Shown piece after piece: positions 26,535-35,450 of a DNA stretch of 64,000 nucleotides. Numbering within the stretch: the first letter of the stretch is position 1; each line of letters opens with the position of its first letter. The notes below the pieces were generated by a model. The model had not been told where the DNA came from. It saw only the letters and a program-made list of their open reading frames with translations, and did not search any database. Source of the DNA: Chitinophaga oryziterrae (GTDB lineage: Bacteria > Bacteroidota > Bacteroidia > Chitinophagales > Chitinophagaceae); assembly GCF_009758125.1 (NCBI RefSeq), contig NZ_WRXO01000007.1:62001-126000 (forward strand), in the 5' to 3' direction. Made by a program: the position numbers and the translations under genes.

Positions 26535-27284
26535 ATGAAAAGAATGCTGTTACTGGTGTGTATCACCATCCTGTCTCTTACTACTACTGCAAAGCCCCGC
26601 TTCAGGGTACTGGCGCTATATGAAAATGGCGGACATCATGTTGCTTATTCCAAAGCGGCTAAGGAATGGCTGAACCACCTGGCGGCAGACAGCGGCTTCG
26701 CGATTGACTATATTCAGAACACGGATAGCATTGATGATGCTTACCTGCGCAGGTACCAGCTTTTTATACAACTGGATTATGCCCCTTATGCCTGGAAGGA
26801 AAAAGCGGTGAAGGCTTTTGAGAAATATATTACAGAAGGCAGGGGTGGATGGATAGGATTCCATCATGCTACCCTGCTGGGTGAATTTGATGGTTATCCC
26901 ATATGGGAATGGTTCCACCAGTTCATGGGTGATATCCGCTGGAAAGATTATATCGCTGATTTTGCGGTGGGAGAGGTGCATGTAGAAGATAGCAAACATC
27001 CGGTCATGCGTGGGGTACCTGCTACTTTTTCCGTGAAAACAGAAGAATGGTATACCTATGATAAGAGCCCCCGTCCGAATGTACATGTGATTGCCAATGT
27101 AGATGAATCCTCTTATATACCTGCTTCAGAAAAGAAGATGGGAGATCATCCTGTAATATGGACGAACCTCAGATATAAAGCCCGGAATATTTATATTTTC
27201 ATGGGGCATTCTCCGGACTTATTTGAAAATACCGCCTATCAGACCATTTTCAGGAATGCAATTAGCTGGGCTTCTAAAAAATAA
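26535..27284 (+). CDS. Exported ThuA-like protein
   Basis: This 249-residue protein has a signal peptide (MKRMLLLVCITILSLTTTA) and a ThuA-like, glutamine-amidotransferase-type fold. Visible family segments are FRVLALYENGGHHVAYSKAA, GRGGWIGFHHATL, KHPVMRGVPATF and NIYIFMGHSPDLF. Members in Bacteroidota are often linked to sugar or glycoside metabolism, but the reaction is not settled. It stands alone on the plus strand between the oxidoreductase operon and the siderophore operon. I see no terminator after it. Confidence 0.85.
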   Translation: MKRMLLLVCITILSLTTTAKPRFRVLALYENGGHHVAYSKAAKEWLNHLAADSGFAIDYIQNTDSIDDAYLRRYQLFIQLDYAPYAWKEKAVKAFEKYITEGRGGWIGFHHATLLGEFDGYPIWEWFHQFMGDIRWKDYIADFAVGEVHVEDSKHPVMRGVPATFSVKTEEWYTYDKSPRPNVHVIANVDESSYIPASEKKMGDHPVIWTNLRYKARNIYIFMGHSPDLFENTAYQTIFRNAISWASKK

Positions 27285-27456
27285 TGTACCTGGTATTACG
27301 TCTTCCCGCTTGCGTAAATTAAATTCCGTTTTTGATCATCCCTCCAAACCTTTTTACAATAGCTTCGCTGAAATTTAAAAACAAAAACCCGGCGTTATAG
27401 GATGATACCATATCTATAACTATTCTACAGACGAACCCATATACAACGACAGAGGT

Positions 27457-28077
27457 ATGCAACAACAGCGTAACAAATGTGGTGACCACATACCGGCATT
27501 CCTATGTCCGGAAAACGGCACTTTCTTCGATAAAATCATTCCAGCTGCTGGTCATTTTCATTTGAGACCATTACAACTGGAGAAAGATATTCCCCTGATA
27601 CATGAATGGGTGAATAAGGCGTATGCAGTATACTGGCAATTGCAGAACAGCACTATAGAAAAGGTGACTGCCATGTATGCCGATCTTATTAAGACACCAC
27701 ATATACAGCCCTTCATGGGATTTTATAATGATCAACCCGCATTCCTGGTTGAATTTTATGATGCAGAGAAAGATCGTATCGGGAAATATTATGATGCACA
27801 ACCCGGTGATTACGGATTTCATATCCTGATGTCCCCTCCCGCTGCTCCCATCAAAAATTTTACCTGGAATGTGTTTACTATCATCATGGATTTTCTCTTT
27901 AATGATGCCAGCGTAAAGAGACTTATCGTAGAACCGGATGCCAGGAATGAGAAGATACACTTACTGAATAAACGCGCTGGCTTTGAATACCAGCACTTCA
28001 TCACATTGCCCGAAAAAACCGCTCACCTGGCCTTTTGCTCCAGGGAGTCTTACAAAACTGCTTTGGAAAATATTTAA
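27457..28077 (+). CDS. Siderophore N-acyltransferase, GNAT type
   Basis: This 206-residue GNAT enzyme resembles the IucB/RhbD/DesC group, which acylate an N-hydroxylated diamine during hydroxamate siderophore assembly. Blocks typical of the group are FHLRPLQLEKDIPLIHEWVN, YGFHILMSPP and the C-terminal VKRLIVEPDARNEKIHLLNKRAGF. It is the first of five tightly packed genes. Its place fits the DesC role (succinyl or acetyl transfer to N-hydroxycadaverine). The acyl donor cannot be told from sequence. No Fur box is obvious upstream. Confidence 0.88.
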   Translation: MQQQRNKCGDHIPAFLCPENGTFFDKIIPAAGHFHLRPLQLEKDIPLIHEWVNKAYAVYWQLQNSTIEKVTAMYADLIKTPHIQPFMGFYNDQPAFLVEFYDAEKDRIGKYYDAQPGDYGFHILMSPPAAPIKNFTWNVFTIIMDFLFNDASVKRLIVEPDARNEKIHLLNKRAGFEYQHFITLPEKTAHLAFCSRESYKTALENI

Positions 28078-28089
28078 AAAAACAAAATA

Positions 28090-29895
28090 ATGATTCCCTC
28101 AAACAAGTTCTCCCCCGGAGATGCAATAATGCATCTGCAGCCGGAGCTATGGGCGCATGTTAACACTTTGCATCTTCGTAAAATCATCAGTGAATTTGCG
28201 CATGAATTATTAATACAACCTGTTCTTTCTTACGAAAAAGAAGGATGGGGGCATTATATATTAAAGGCGGATACACCTGGTGTCGAATACCATTTCCGGG
28301 CGCAGATACTGAGTCTGGAACACTGGTATATAGATAAAGATTCTATGGAGAAGTTCAACCAGCAGAAAAAAGCGCCGCTGGATTCTATCAGCTTCATCCT
28401 GGAATTTCAGACGAGCATAGGTATCAGTGCAGAGATCCTTCCCAAGTACCTGGAGGAGATCTGTAGTACCTTATACGGCAGCGCCTATATGCATGCACAG
28501 GATGGCTTTTCTTCTGAAGATCTTACCCGCGCAGACTATCAGCAAACGGAACATGCCATGATGGAAGGACATCCTTCTTTTGTTGCCAACAACGGCCGTA
28601 TCGGCTTTGATGCTATCGACTACCAGGCATATGCACCTGAAGCGGATGCTCCCTTGTCTCTTATATGGATTGCGGGGCATGAAAGCAGAGCGGTATATAC
28701 CGGTACGCGTGAGTTGCCTTACAAAACATTGCTGGCACAGGAACTGGATAAAGATACGCTGGTGGCCTTTGATGAGGTGCTGACCAGGCAAGGGCTTGAT
28801 CCTGCTGAATATGTGTATATGCCTGTGCATCCCTGGCAGTGGTATAATAAACTGGTGCACATTTTTGCAGCGGATATTGCTACCCGTAATATGGTGTTGT
28901 TAGGTAACAGCAAGGATATTTACCTGGCGCAGCAGTCTATCCGTACCTTCTTTAATATCAGTCAGCCTCAACGTTTTTATGTGAAGGTTGCGCTGTCCAT
29001 TTTGAACATGGGCTTCATGCGTGGGCTTTCTCCTTATTACATGAAAACTACGCCGCCTGTTACTGAATGGATCAGGGAAGAGCTGGGACCGGATGAATAT
29101 TTAAAAGAGAAAGGTTTTGTATTACTGGGAGAAGTGGCAACTGTCGGTTACCGCAATCTCTATTATGAAATGGCCGCGGATAGTCCGTATAAAAAAATGC
29201 TGGCAACATTATGGAGAGAAAGTCCGGTATCCTTGTTACGATCTGGTCAGCGACTGATGACAATGGCTGCGTTGTTACATGTAGACCGGCAGGGTAAAGC
29301 CTTATTACCCGCGCTGATCCGTTCCTCTGGTTTAGATACCGGCAGCTGGCTGGAAAGGTACCTGGATTGTTATCTCAGTCCGTTATTACATTGTTTCTAT
29401 TATCATGATATGGTGTTTATGCCGCATGGCGAAAACCTGATCCTGATACTGGAGAATAATGTGCCGGTACGTGCTATCATGAAAGATATTACGGAAGAAG
29501 TGGCCATCATGAATAATGATAAAGTACTGCCGGATAATATCAAACGACTGGCTATCACGGTAACGGATGAAGTAAAAGTATTGTCCATCTTCACAGATGT
29601 GTTTGATTATATCTTCCGCTACATCGGTCATATCCTTGTGGAACATACTGATTATCCACAGGAACAGTTCTGGGAACTGGTAGCAGACTGCATCAATGTT
29701 TACCAGGTATCACATCCTGAACTGGAAGCTAAGTTCAAAGCCTGCGATTTATTCGCTCCTGAATTTATAAGATCATGTCTTAACCGTTTACAGATCGGTA
29801 ATAACCAGCAAATGGTCGATCTGTCAGACCCTATTAAAAACCTGCAGTTTATAGGCACATTAAAGAATCCTGTGGCTGGTTTAAAACTAAATTAA
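28090..29895 (+). CDS. NIS siderophore synthetase (IucA/IucC family)
   Basis: This 601-residue synthetase joins carboxylates to hydroxylated amines using ATP, without a nonribosomal peptide synthetase. The active-site blocks are visible: EGHPSFVANNGRIGFD, the ATP-binding VHPWQWYNK, SIRTFFN, and PHGENLILILENN. Given its neighbours it probably works like DesD or BibC, linking and closing N-hydroxy-N-succinyl-cadaverine units to a bisucaberin- or desferrioxamine-like product. The product is inferred from gene content. The stop codon is followed directly by the next ATG. Confidence 0.92.
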   Translation: MIPSNKFSPGDAIMHLQPELWAHVNTLHLRKIISEFAHELLIQPVLSYEKEGWGHYILKADTPGVEYHFRAQILSLEHWYIDKDSMEKFNQQKKAPLDSISFILEFQTSIGISAEILPKYLEEICSTLYGSAYMHAQDGFSSEDLTRADYQQTEHAMMEGHPSFVANNGRIGFDAIDYQAYAPEADAPLSLIWIAGHESRAVYTGTRELPYKTLLAQELDKDTLVAFDEVLTRQGLDPAEYVYMPVHPWQWYNKLVHIFAADIATRNMVLLGNSKDIYLAQQSIRTFFNISQPQRFYVKVALSILNMGFMRGLSPYYMKTTPPVTEWIREELGPDEYLKEKGFVLLGEVATVGYRNLYYEMAADSPYKKMLATLWRESPVSLLRSGQRLMTMAALLHVDRQGKALLPALIRSSGLDTGSWLERYLDCYLSPLLHCFYYHDMVFMPHGENLILILENNVPVRAIMKDITEEVAIMNNDKVLPDNIKRLAITVTDEVKVLSIFTDVFDYIFRYIGHILVEHTDYPQEQFWELVADCINVYQVSHPELEAKFKACDLFAPEFIRSCLNRLQIGNNQQMVDLSDPIKNLQFIGTLKNPVAGLKLN

Positions 29896-31401
29896 ATGAA
29901 TACTCCTCAATATAAACATATCTTTTACGAAGGTAACAGCAGCGAATACAGCAAAGCTATCCAACTGGCCAGTGAATCAGTCGTACGCTTTCTGGAGAAG
30001 AATAAAAAGCCTTTCTCCGGTGTTACGCCTGCGCAACTGAGAGCAGTGATGGCCCCGATAGACCTGAACGCGCCTTTGCCTGATTATGCATCGCTGCTGG
30101 AAGAAGTAGAGAAACTGTATTCAGATCATGCCATTGCATTTCATCTGCCACAATATATTGCGCACCTCAACTGCCCGGTAGTGATACCTGCTATTGCAGC
30201 AGAAGTATTGATCACAGCAATTAACTCATCCCTGGATACCTGGGACCAGAGCGCCGGTGGTACGCTGATAGAACAGCGTATGATTACCTGGACATGCAAT
30301 GAGATAGGCTATGACAGCAACGGGGATGGGGTGTTCACAAGTGGAGGGACGCAGAGTAACCTGATGGGATTATTGCTGGCGCGTGATCATTATGCAAAGG
30401 AATACCTGCGCTATAATATCAAACAAAAAGGGTTACCGGCAGAATCTTCCCGCTTCAGGATTTTTGTATCGGAGATGGGACATTTCAGTATTAAGAAGAA
30501 TGCAGCTTTACTGGGACTGGGTGAACAGTCGGTGGTGGCGATCCCGTCTGACGGATACCGTATGAATACTACTTTGCTGGAAGAGGCGATTCAATCAGAA
30601 CTGGAAGAAGGGAATATTCCGATTGCCATTGTGGCTACTGCGGGTACTACCGACTTTGGGAATATCGATCCGTTGCAGCAGATAGGGCAGATAGCTGCTA
30701 AATACAGGTTATGGTTCCATGTGGATGCTGCCTATGGTTGTGGCCTGCTGCTAAGTTCCAGATACAGGCACTTATTGAATGGCATAGAAATGGCCGATTC
30801 TGTTACTACAGATTATCATAAATCTTTCTTCCAGCCTGTGAGCAGCAGTGCTTTTTTAGTGAAACATACACGTTCGCTGGACCTGTTAAAACATCATGCA
30901 GATTATCTGAATCCTAAAGAACATGATGAAGATGGTTTACCTAACCAGGTGAATAAATCTATCCAGACCACCCGTCGTTTTGATGCATTGAAATTGTGGT
31001 TCACCTTACGTTTAATGGGTAAACAGCAACTGGGTAACTATATCGAAACAATCATAGATACATCTGCTGCTGTTGCAGATATGATTCAGCAGGATGTGGA
31101 TTTTGATCTGCTGAGTTTTTCCGATATCAGTGCACTGGTATTCCGGTATTACCCGGAAAGACTGGATGAGGAAAGTGTTTGTGCGGTGAATCAGTATATC
31201 AAAAAAGAACTGTTCAAAGAAGGGGCTGCGTTGGTAGCGGGTACAAGGATCAATGGATCGTTTTATCTGAAATTTACCTTGCTCAATCCGCTGACGACTA
31301 CTGAAGATGTAGCGAAGATATTACAGATCATTAAAGACCACGGGGCTGATTATCTCAAACACCATAAACAAGCACTGAGTAAAACCAGGGAAATAGCATA
31401 A
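29896..31401 (+). CDS. PLP-dependent group II decarboxylase, DesA-like
   Basis: This 501-residue fold-type I enzyme has the PLP Lys in TTDYHKSFFQP, the cofactor Asp in FHVDAAYGCGLL, and TSGGTQSNLMGLLLARD. It belongs to the group II amino acid decarboxylases (lysine/diaminobutyrate/aromatic). Inside a hydroxamate siderophore operon the most likely reaction is lysine to cadaverine, as with DesA. Clusters that use putrescine usually lack such a gene, which favours a cadaverine-based siderophore. Substrate assignment is inference. Confidence 0.88.
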   Translation: MNTPQYKHIFYEGNSSEYSKAIQLASESVVRFLEKNKKPFSGVTPAQLRAVMAPIDLNAPLPDYASLLEEVEKLYSDHAIAFHLPQYIAHLNCPVVIPAIAAEVLITAINSSLDTWDQSAGGTLIEQRMITWTCNEIGYDSNGDGVFTSGGTQSNLMGLLLARDHYAKEYLRYNIKQKGLPAESSRFRIFVSEMGHFSIKKNAALLGLGEQSVVAIPSDGYRMNTTLLEEAIQSELEEGNIPIAIVATAGTTDFGNIDPLQQIGQIAAKYRLWFHVDAAYGCGLLLSSRYRHLLNGIEMADSVTTDYHKSFFQPVSSSAFLVKHTRSLDLLKHHADYLNPKEHDEDGLPNQVNKSIQTTRRFDALKLWFTLRLMGKQQLGNYIETIIDTSAAVADMIQQDVDFDLLSFSDISALVFRYYPERLDEESVCAVNQYIKKELFKEGAALVAGTRINGSFYLKFTLLNPLTTTEDVAKILQIIKDHGADYLKHHKQALSKTREIA

Positions 31402-31403
31402 CT

Positions 31404-32720
31404 ATGAAAACATATGATATTATAGGAATAGGCATTGGACCTTTTAATCTTGGTCTTGCTGCGTTACTGCAACCGGTTAATAAATTGAATGCGGTGTTCT
31501 TTGATCAGGCGCCGGGGTTCGACTGGCATCCTGGTCTGATGCTGAGTAATGCGACTCTGCAGGTACCTTTTATGGCAGATCTTGTAACGATGGCAGATCC
31601 TACCAGCACGTACAGCTTTCTTAATTATATGAAACAGGCCGGTAAGCTGTATCGTTTCTATATCCGCGAAGATTTCTTTATGCTGCGCAAAGAGTATAAC
31701 GCTTATTGCAAATGGGTAGCAGAACAGTTATCTTCTCTTAAATTCTCTCATAAAGTTGTTTCTATAGAATATAGCGGAGTATATGCGGTAACAGTAGAAA
31801 ATCTGTTAACAAATAAAACAACTGTATACCACGCACAAAAGCTGGTGCTAGGTACAGGAACACAACCGCATCTTCCTGAATTTGCCCAAAAAGGCATCTT
31901 CCCTAAAGTGATTCATACCTCTGAATATCTCTCTTATAAATCATCTATCTGTTCTCATGCTTCAGTGAGTATTATTGGTTCCGGCCAGAGCGCTGCTGAG
32001 ATATTCAATGACCTGTTACCCGTGGCGGCTGATGGTTTGCAACTGAACTGGTTTACCCGTCCGGACAGGTTCTTTCCTTTGGAGTATTCAAAGCTGACAC
32101 TGGAACTCACTTCTCCTGAATATGTAGACTATTTCCATAGTATGCCTGCGGAGGGCAGAAAGCAGTTATTATCTAAACAGAATCCGTTGTTTAAAGGGAT
32201 TAATTACGATCTCATTAACCAGATATTTGATACGCTGTATGAGATGAATGTAGATCAGGATGTGACGAATATACAGTTACGGCCTAATGTACAACTGGAT
32301 AATATCAGCGCGAAGGCGGATGGCAGTTATACCTTACAACTGCGGCAGTTACAGCAGGAAGTGTCTTTTACCTGCGACACTGATTTTGTAATTCTGGCTA
32401 CCGGTTATAAGTATAAGGAACCAGCGTTTATCAAAGGTATTAGTGAACGTATTTGTCGTACGGTCGATCAGTTGTATGATGTGCAACGCAACTATACTAT
32501 TGATATTAACAGTGATGAAATATTTGTGCAGAACGCAGAGTTACACACACATGGATTTGTGACACCGGACCTTGGAATGGGGGCGTATAGAAACTCCTGT
32601 ATTATTAATGCAATAGCGGGAGAGGAGATTTATAAAGTAGAGAAAAGGATTGCCTTCCAGCAGTTTGGTGTTTCTGAAGAAGAGCTGGCGGTAACGCAGC
32701 ATGATAAAGCATATTTGTAA
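31404..32720 (+). CDS. Amine N-monooxygenase (IucD/SidA/DesB family)
   Basis: This flavin enzyme of 438 residues adds a hydroxyl to a terminal amine using NADPH and O2. FAD-binding motif GIGIGPFNLGLAALL is at the N-terminus, the NADPH-binding motif IIGSGQSAAEIFNDLL is near residue 190, and the family's ATGYKY motif is near 333. LQVPFMADLVTMADPTS is the usual substrate-side block. In this operon the substrate is probably cadaverine. Its stop codon overlaps the ATG of the exporter by one base. Confidence 0.93.
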   Translation: MKTYDIIGIGIGPFNLGLAALLQPVNKLNAVFFDQAPGFDWHPGLMLSNATLQVPFMADLVTMADPTSTYSFLNYMKQAGKLYRFYIREDFFMLRKEYNAYCKWVAEQLSSLKFSHKVVSIEYSGVYAVTVENLLTNKTTVYHAQKLVLGTGTQPHLPEFAQKGIFPKVIHTSEYLSYKSSICSHASVSIIGSGQSAAEIFNDLLPVAADGLQLNWFTRPDRFFPLEYSKLTLELTSPEYVDYFHSMPAEGRKQLLSKQNPLFKGINYDLINQIFDTLYEMNVDQDVTNIQLRPNVQLDNISAKADGSYTLQLRQLQQEVSFTCDTDFVILATGYKYKEPAFIKGISERICRTVDQLYDVQRNYTIDINSDEIFVQNAELHTHGFVTPDLGMGAYRNSCIINAIAGEEIYKVEKRIAFQQFGVSEEELAVTQHDKAYL

Positions 32721-33949
32721 TGAAGAATATTTCTGGGTCGAATAAAGCCCGTGCAGCGCTGGGCTTTATTTTTATTACTTTATTGATAGATGTAACGGGA
32801 TTAGGGATTATCATTCCTGTGCTGCCTAAACTCATAGAGCAGTTGATTCATGGCAATATCAGTGAGGCTGCCGCCTATGGTGGCTGGCTCACTTTCGCTT
32901 ATGCCATTGTGCAGTTTATCTGTGCACCGGTGCTCGGTAACCTGAGTGACCGTTATGGCAGACGCCCGGTATTACTCCTTTCGCTGCTGGGTTTCGGACT
33001 GGATTATTTCTTCATGGCATTTGCACCTTCTGTCGTCTGGCTTTTTGCCGGAAGGATCCTGTCCGGTATTACCGGCGCCAGTTTCACTACTGCTGCCGCT
33101 TATATCGCAGATGTAAGTACAGCAGAGAAACGTACACAAAACTTTGGATTGATAGGAGCGGCCTTCGGTCTTGGTTTTATATTGGGGCCTATGTTGGGTG
33201 GATTATTAGGTCAGTTTGGAACAAAAGCGCCTTTCCTGGCCGCAGGTGTTTTGAGTTTACTGAATGTGGTGTATGGCTATTTTGTATTGCCGGAATCATT
33301 GCCATTAGCTGACCGCCGACCTTTTGAATGGAAAAGGGCCAACCCGGTAGGAGCTTTGGTGCAGATAAAGAAATACCCGATGGTGTATGGGCTGATAGTT
33401 ACATTGATCATGTTGTATATCGCCAGTAATGGGGTGCAAAGTACCTGGGCATTTTACGGGATACAGAAGTTTCGCTGGGATGAAGCCCGGGTAGGCTATT
33501 CGCTGGCCTTTAGCGGCCTGCTGGTGGGCATTGTTCAACTGGGGTTGATACGTATTGTCATTCCCCGTATAGGGACCGTAAAAAGCCTGTATGCGGGTTT
33601 ATTGTTTTACGCCTTCGGGCTGATGCTGTTTGCTTTTGCTACGGATGGCTGGATGATGTTTGCTATCCTGATTCCTTATTCATTGGGGAATATTGCCAGT
33701 CCGGCCTTACAGAGTATTATTACCGGGCAGGTAGCTTCTGCCGAACAGGGTGAATTGCAGGGAGGGTTAACGAGTCTGATGAGTGTGACGACTATCATTG
33801 CCCCGCCTTTTATGTCTAATCTCTTTGCTTATTTCACCGGGCAGAGCGCACCATTTATATTTCCGGGGGCACCGTTTTTTCTAAGTGCTTTGCTGGTGAT
33901 GGTGAGTATCTGGTTTGCCGCAAAAAGTTTACGATTAAAGAGAGTATAA
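32720..33949 (+). CDS. MFS exporter, TetA-like, probable siderophore efflux pump
   Basis: This 409-residue MFS protein has 12 predicted membrane segments and the drug:H+ antiporter motifs. Examples are TGLGIIIPVLPKL in helix 1, GNLSDRYGRRPVLLLSL (motif A), and GPMLGGLLGQFG (motif C region). Sequence alone would call it a tetracycline-type efflux protein. Its one-base overlap with the monooxygenase gene and final position in the siderophore operon make siderophore export the better reading. No siderophore receptor is encoded nearby. Confidence 0.85.
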   Translation: MKNISGSNKARAALGFIFITLLIDVTGLGIIIPVLPKLIEQLIHGNISEAAAYGGWLTFAYAIVQFICAPVLGNLSDRYGRRPVLLLSLLGFGLDYFFMAFAPSVVWLFAGRILSGITGASFTTAAAYIADVSTAEKRTQNFGLIGAAFGLGFILGPMLGGLLGQFGTKAPFLAAGVLSLLNVVYGYFVLPESLPLADRRPFEWKRANPVGALVQIKKYPMVYGLIVTLIMLYIASNGVQSTWAFYGIQKFRWDEARVGYSLAFSGLLVGIVQLGLIRIVIPRIGTVKSLYAGLLFYAFGLMLFAFATDGWMMFAILIPYSLGNIASPALQSIITGQVASAEQGELQGGLTSLMSVTTIIAPPFMSNLFAYFTGQSAPFIFPGAPFFLSALLVMVSIWFAAKSLRLKRV

Positions 33950-33951
33950 AA

Positions 33952-33980
33952 AAAGAGGCAGCCTTTAAGACTGCCTCTTT
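33952..33980. terminator. Bidirectional terminator after the siderophore operon
   Basis: AAAGAGGCAG (33952-33961) pairs with CTGCCTCTTT (33971-33980) in a perfect 10-bp stem with a 9-base loop. It lies between the convergent exporter gene and the Gly/Ser/Arg-rich protein gene, with A/T runs on both sides. Confidence 0.9.
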
Positions 33981-33987
33981 CGTATAA

Positions 33988-35028
33988 TTAATTACGACTT
34001 CTTCCTGCTCTGGAAGATCTTCCACCGGAAGACCTGCCACCCTGGTAAGACCTGCCACCTGAATTGGCCGGTCTTGAAGGCTGATAGGTCCTGCCGCCGG
34101 TATTACCGCTACCCATTCTCGAAGGCTGGTAGGTCCTGCCACCTGAATTGCCAGGTCTTGAAGGCTGATAATTGGAAGTCCTGCCGCCAGGATTACCATT
34201 CGTTACTCTTGAAGGCTGGTAGTTGTTACCATTGTAAGTCCTTGGTCCACGGGTTGCGCGGTAGTTATTCACTATCACCCTGTTGCGGTTGATCACAGTT
34301 ACGGAGCTGGTCCTGTAAGGGCGATACATCACACGGGCAGGCGGGATCCTGCGGGTATTCACCACTATGTAGCGGGTGTTATAACGATAGTAATACGGGT
34401 GGTAATAATGCCATGGCATTGGTCTCCATGGGCGCCACCATACAGGGTGTGAGTACCAGCTCCAGGGAGAGACCCACACTACATAAGCAGGAGCGTATAC
34501 GAATCTTACACAAGGCCAGAACCATACATTTACAATAATACCGTCGGGAGAGGAAGCAGACGGTCCATGTGTAGCCGGAGAATAATTGAAGGCATTATCA
34601 GCTTCCGGGGCCGGTTCAGCAATCCTCGCCTCTCCATAAATATCATTATCCCCTTCAATCTGTATCACGGCATTTTCTTCTGCCGTTTTCTGCAATGAGA
34701 TCACCGCAATATCCTGGCTTTCGTTTTCAGACACCACTGCCTGCAGGATAAATACCTGTACATCACCATCTTTTTTATTAATTACCTTGATATAATCGAT
34801 GTTGCCATCGGCATTCAGGTCCAGGTTATTCACCTTATTTTCTTCCGAGTTCAGCGCTTTTTCAAAAGCTTCGGGGGAAGAGGATTGTTTGAACATCTCC
34901 AGGGCGCCCTGAAGACTGAAGTTATCGCCAGGTAAGCCTGTAGAATCCTGATCAGGCTGATCCTGTGCCTTTACAGTAACAGTCAGCAGCGTTAGGAACA
35001 GGGCCGGCAAAAAATAGCGGATTTGCAT
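33988..35028 (-). CDS. Exported W/Y/P-rich protein with repeat tail
   Basis: I do not recognise the function of this 346-residue protein. It has a signal peptide (FLPALFLTLLTVTVKA), then a region with a calcium-loop-like segment (DLNADGNIDYI) and a beta-rich part. A Trp/Tyr/Pro-rich stretch follows near residues 165-220 (VWVSPWSWYSHPVWW). The C-terminal tail is made of Arg-Thr-Tyr-Gln-Pro-Ser-Arg repeats and ends in a Gly/Ser/Arg-rich segment with strong positive charge. It may sit in the periplasm or outer envelope and bind nucleic acid or polysaccharide, but that is a guess from composition. It is monocistronic. Confidence 0.7.
   Translation of the reverse strand: MQIRYFLPALFLTLLTVTVKAQDQPDQDSTGLPGDNFSLQGALEMFKQSSSPEAFEKALNSEENKVNNLDLNADGNIDYIKVINKKDGDVQVFILQAVVSENESQDIAVISLQKTAEENAVIQIEGDNDIYGEARIAEPAPEADNAFNYSPATHGPSASSPDGIIVNVWFWPCVRFVYAPAYVVWVSPWSWYSHPVWWRPWRPMPWHYYHPYYYRYNTRYIVVNTRRIPPARVMYRPYRTSSVTVINRNRVIVNNYRATRGPRTYNGNNYQPSRVTNGNPGGRTSNYQPSRPGNSGGRTYQPSRMGSGNTGGRTYQPSRPANSGGRSYQGGRSSGGRSSRAGRSRN
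34054..34242 (-). repeat. In-gene tandem repeats coding for a YQPSR tail
   Basis: Four imperfect units of 39-60 bases encode R-T-(x)-Y-Q-P-S-R followed by an N/G/S-rich spacer (residues about 263-325 of the exported protein). The DNA units are nearly identical in places, so length change by slippage is possible. Confidence 0.8.
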
Positions 35029-35450
35029 AAATAAAGGTTTTTGAACGCGTATTAAGTTTGACTCATCAATTTACAAATGGTTTAATTACATTATATAACA
35101 GATTGACCAGCAGGCTGGCAATTGTAGTATATGTGTAATCTTTTATTGTCCATTTATATTTTTTTGTATGTGATATAGTTTTTTTGACTAATTTCGTGCC
35201 ATAGTCAGGAATTGGACAAAAAACCTTCCTGCAGTTACTTAAAACTACAACTTCAAAGCTGTTTGTACCGCCATTTTATTTGCTTGAACCACAACTCTCA
35301 AACTGTTAGGCGTCCCGATTAGAGAACTGCTTAAACTACAACTCGCATACTGCAATTATATTATTTCGACACTGCGCATTTGCAGGTCTGTTCCCTGTTG
35401 TTTTCAACAGCTATAGATCTTCAGACTCGCCTGAAGTCTGAGGTAGTGTT
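35029..35450. promoter_or_regulatory. Long control region of the sphingolipid operon
   Basis: The 422 bases hold no gene. At 35238-35355 are three imperfect copies of a box with core C(T/C)ACAACT (starts at 35245, 35289 and 35336, so 44 and 47 bases apart). Each copy has CTTAAA-like sequence before it and a CTG after it. At 35421-35441 TCAGACT and AGTCTGA form a 7-bp hairpin that ends within a GAGG sequence 7 bases before the ATG. A TAATTTCG box near 35192, 22 bases after a TTTG, could be the promoter. The signals are visible, but their roles are inferred. Confidence 0.45.

Noticed and set aside
32720..33949. Tetracycline resistance gene
   Set aside because: Sequence motifs are those of general drug:H+ antiporters, and the one-base overlap with the siderophore monooxygenase gene makes siderophore export the better reading.
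34054..34242. Regular repeats that could be read as a small CRISPR array
   Set aside because: The units are in frame in an exported protein, spacers are not unique, unit lengths vary and no cas genes are present.
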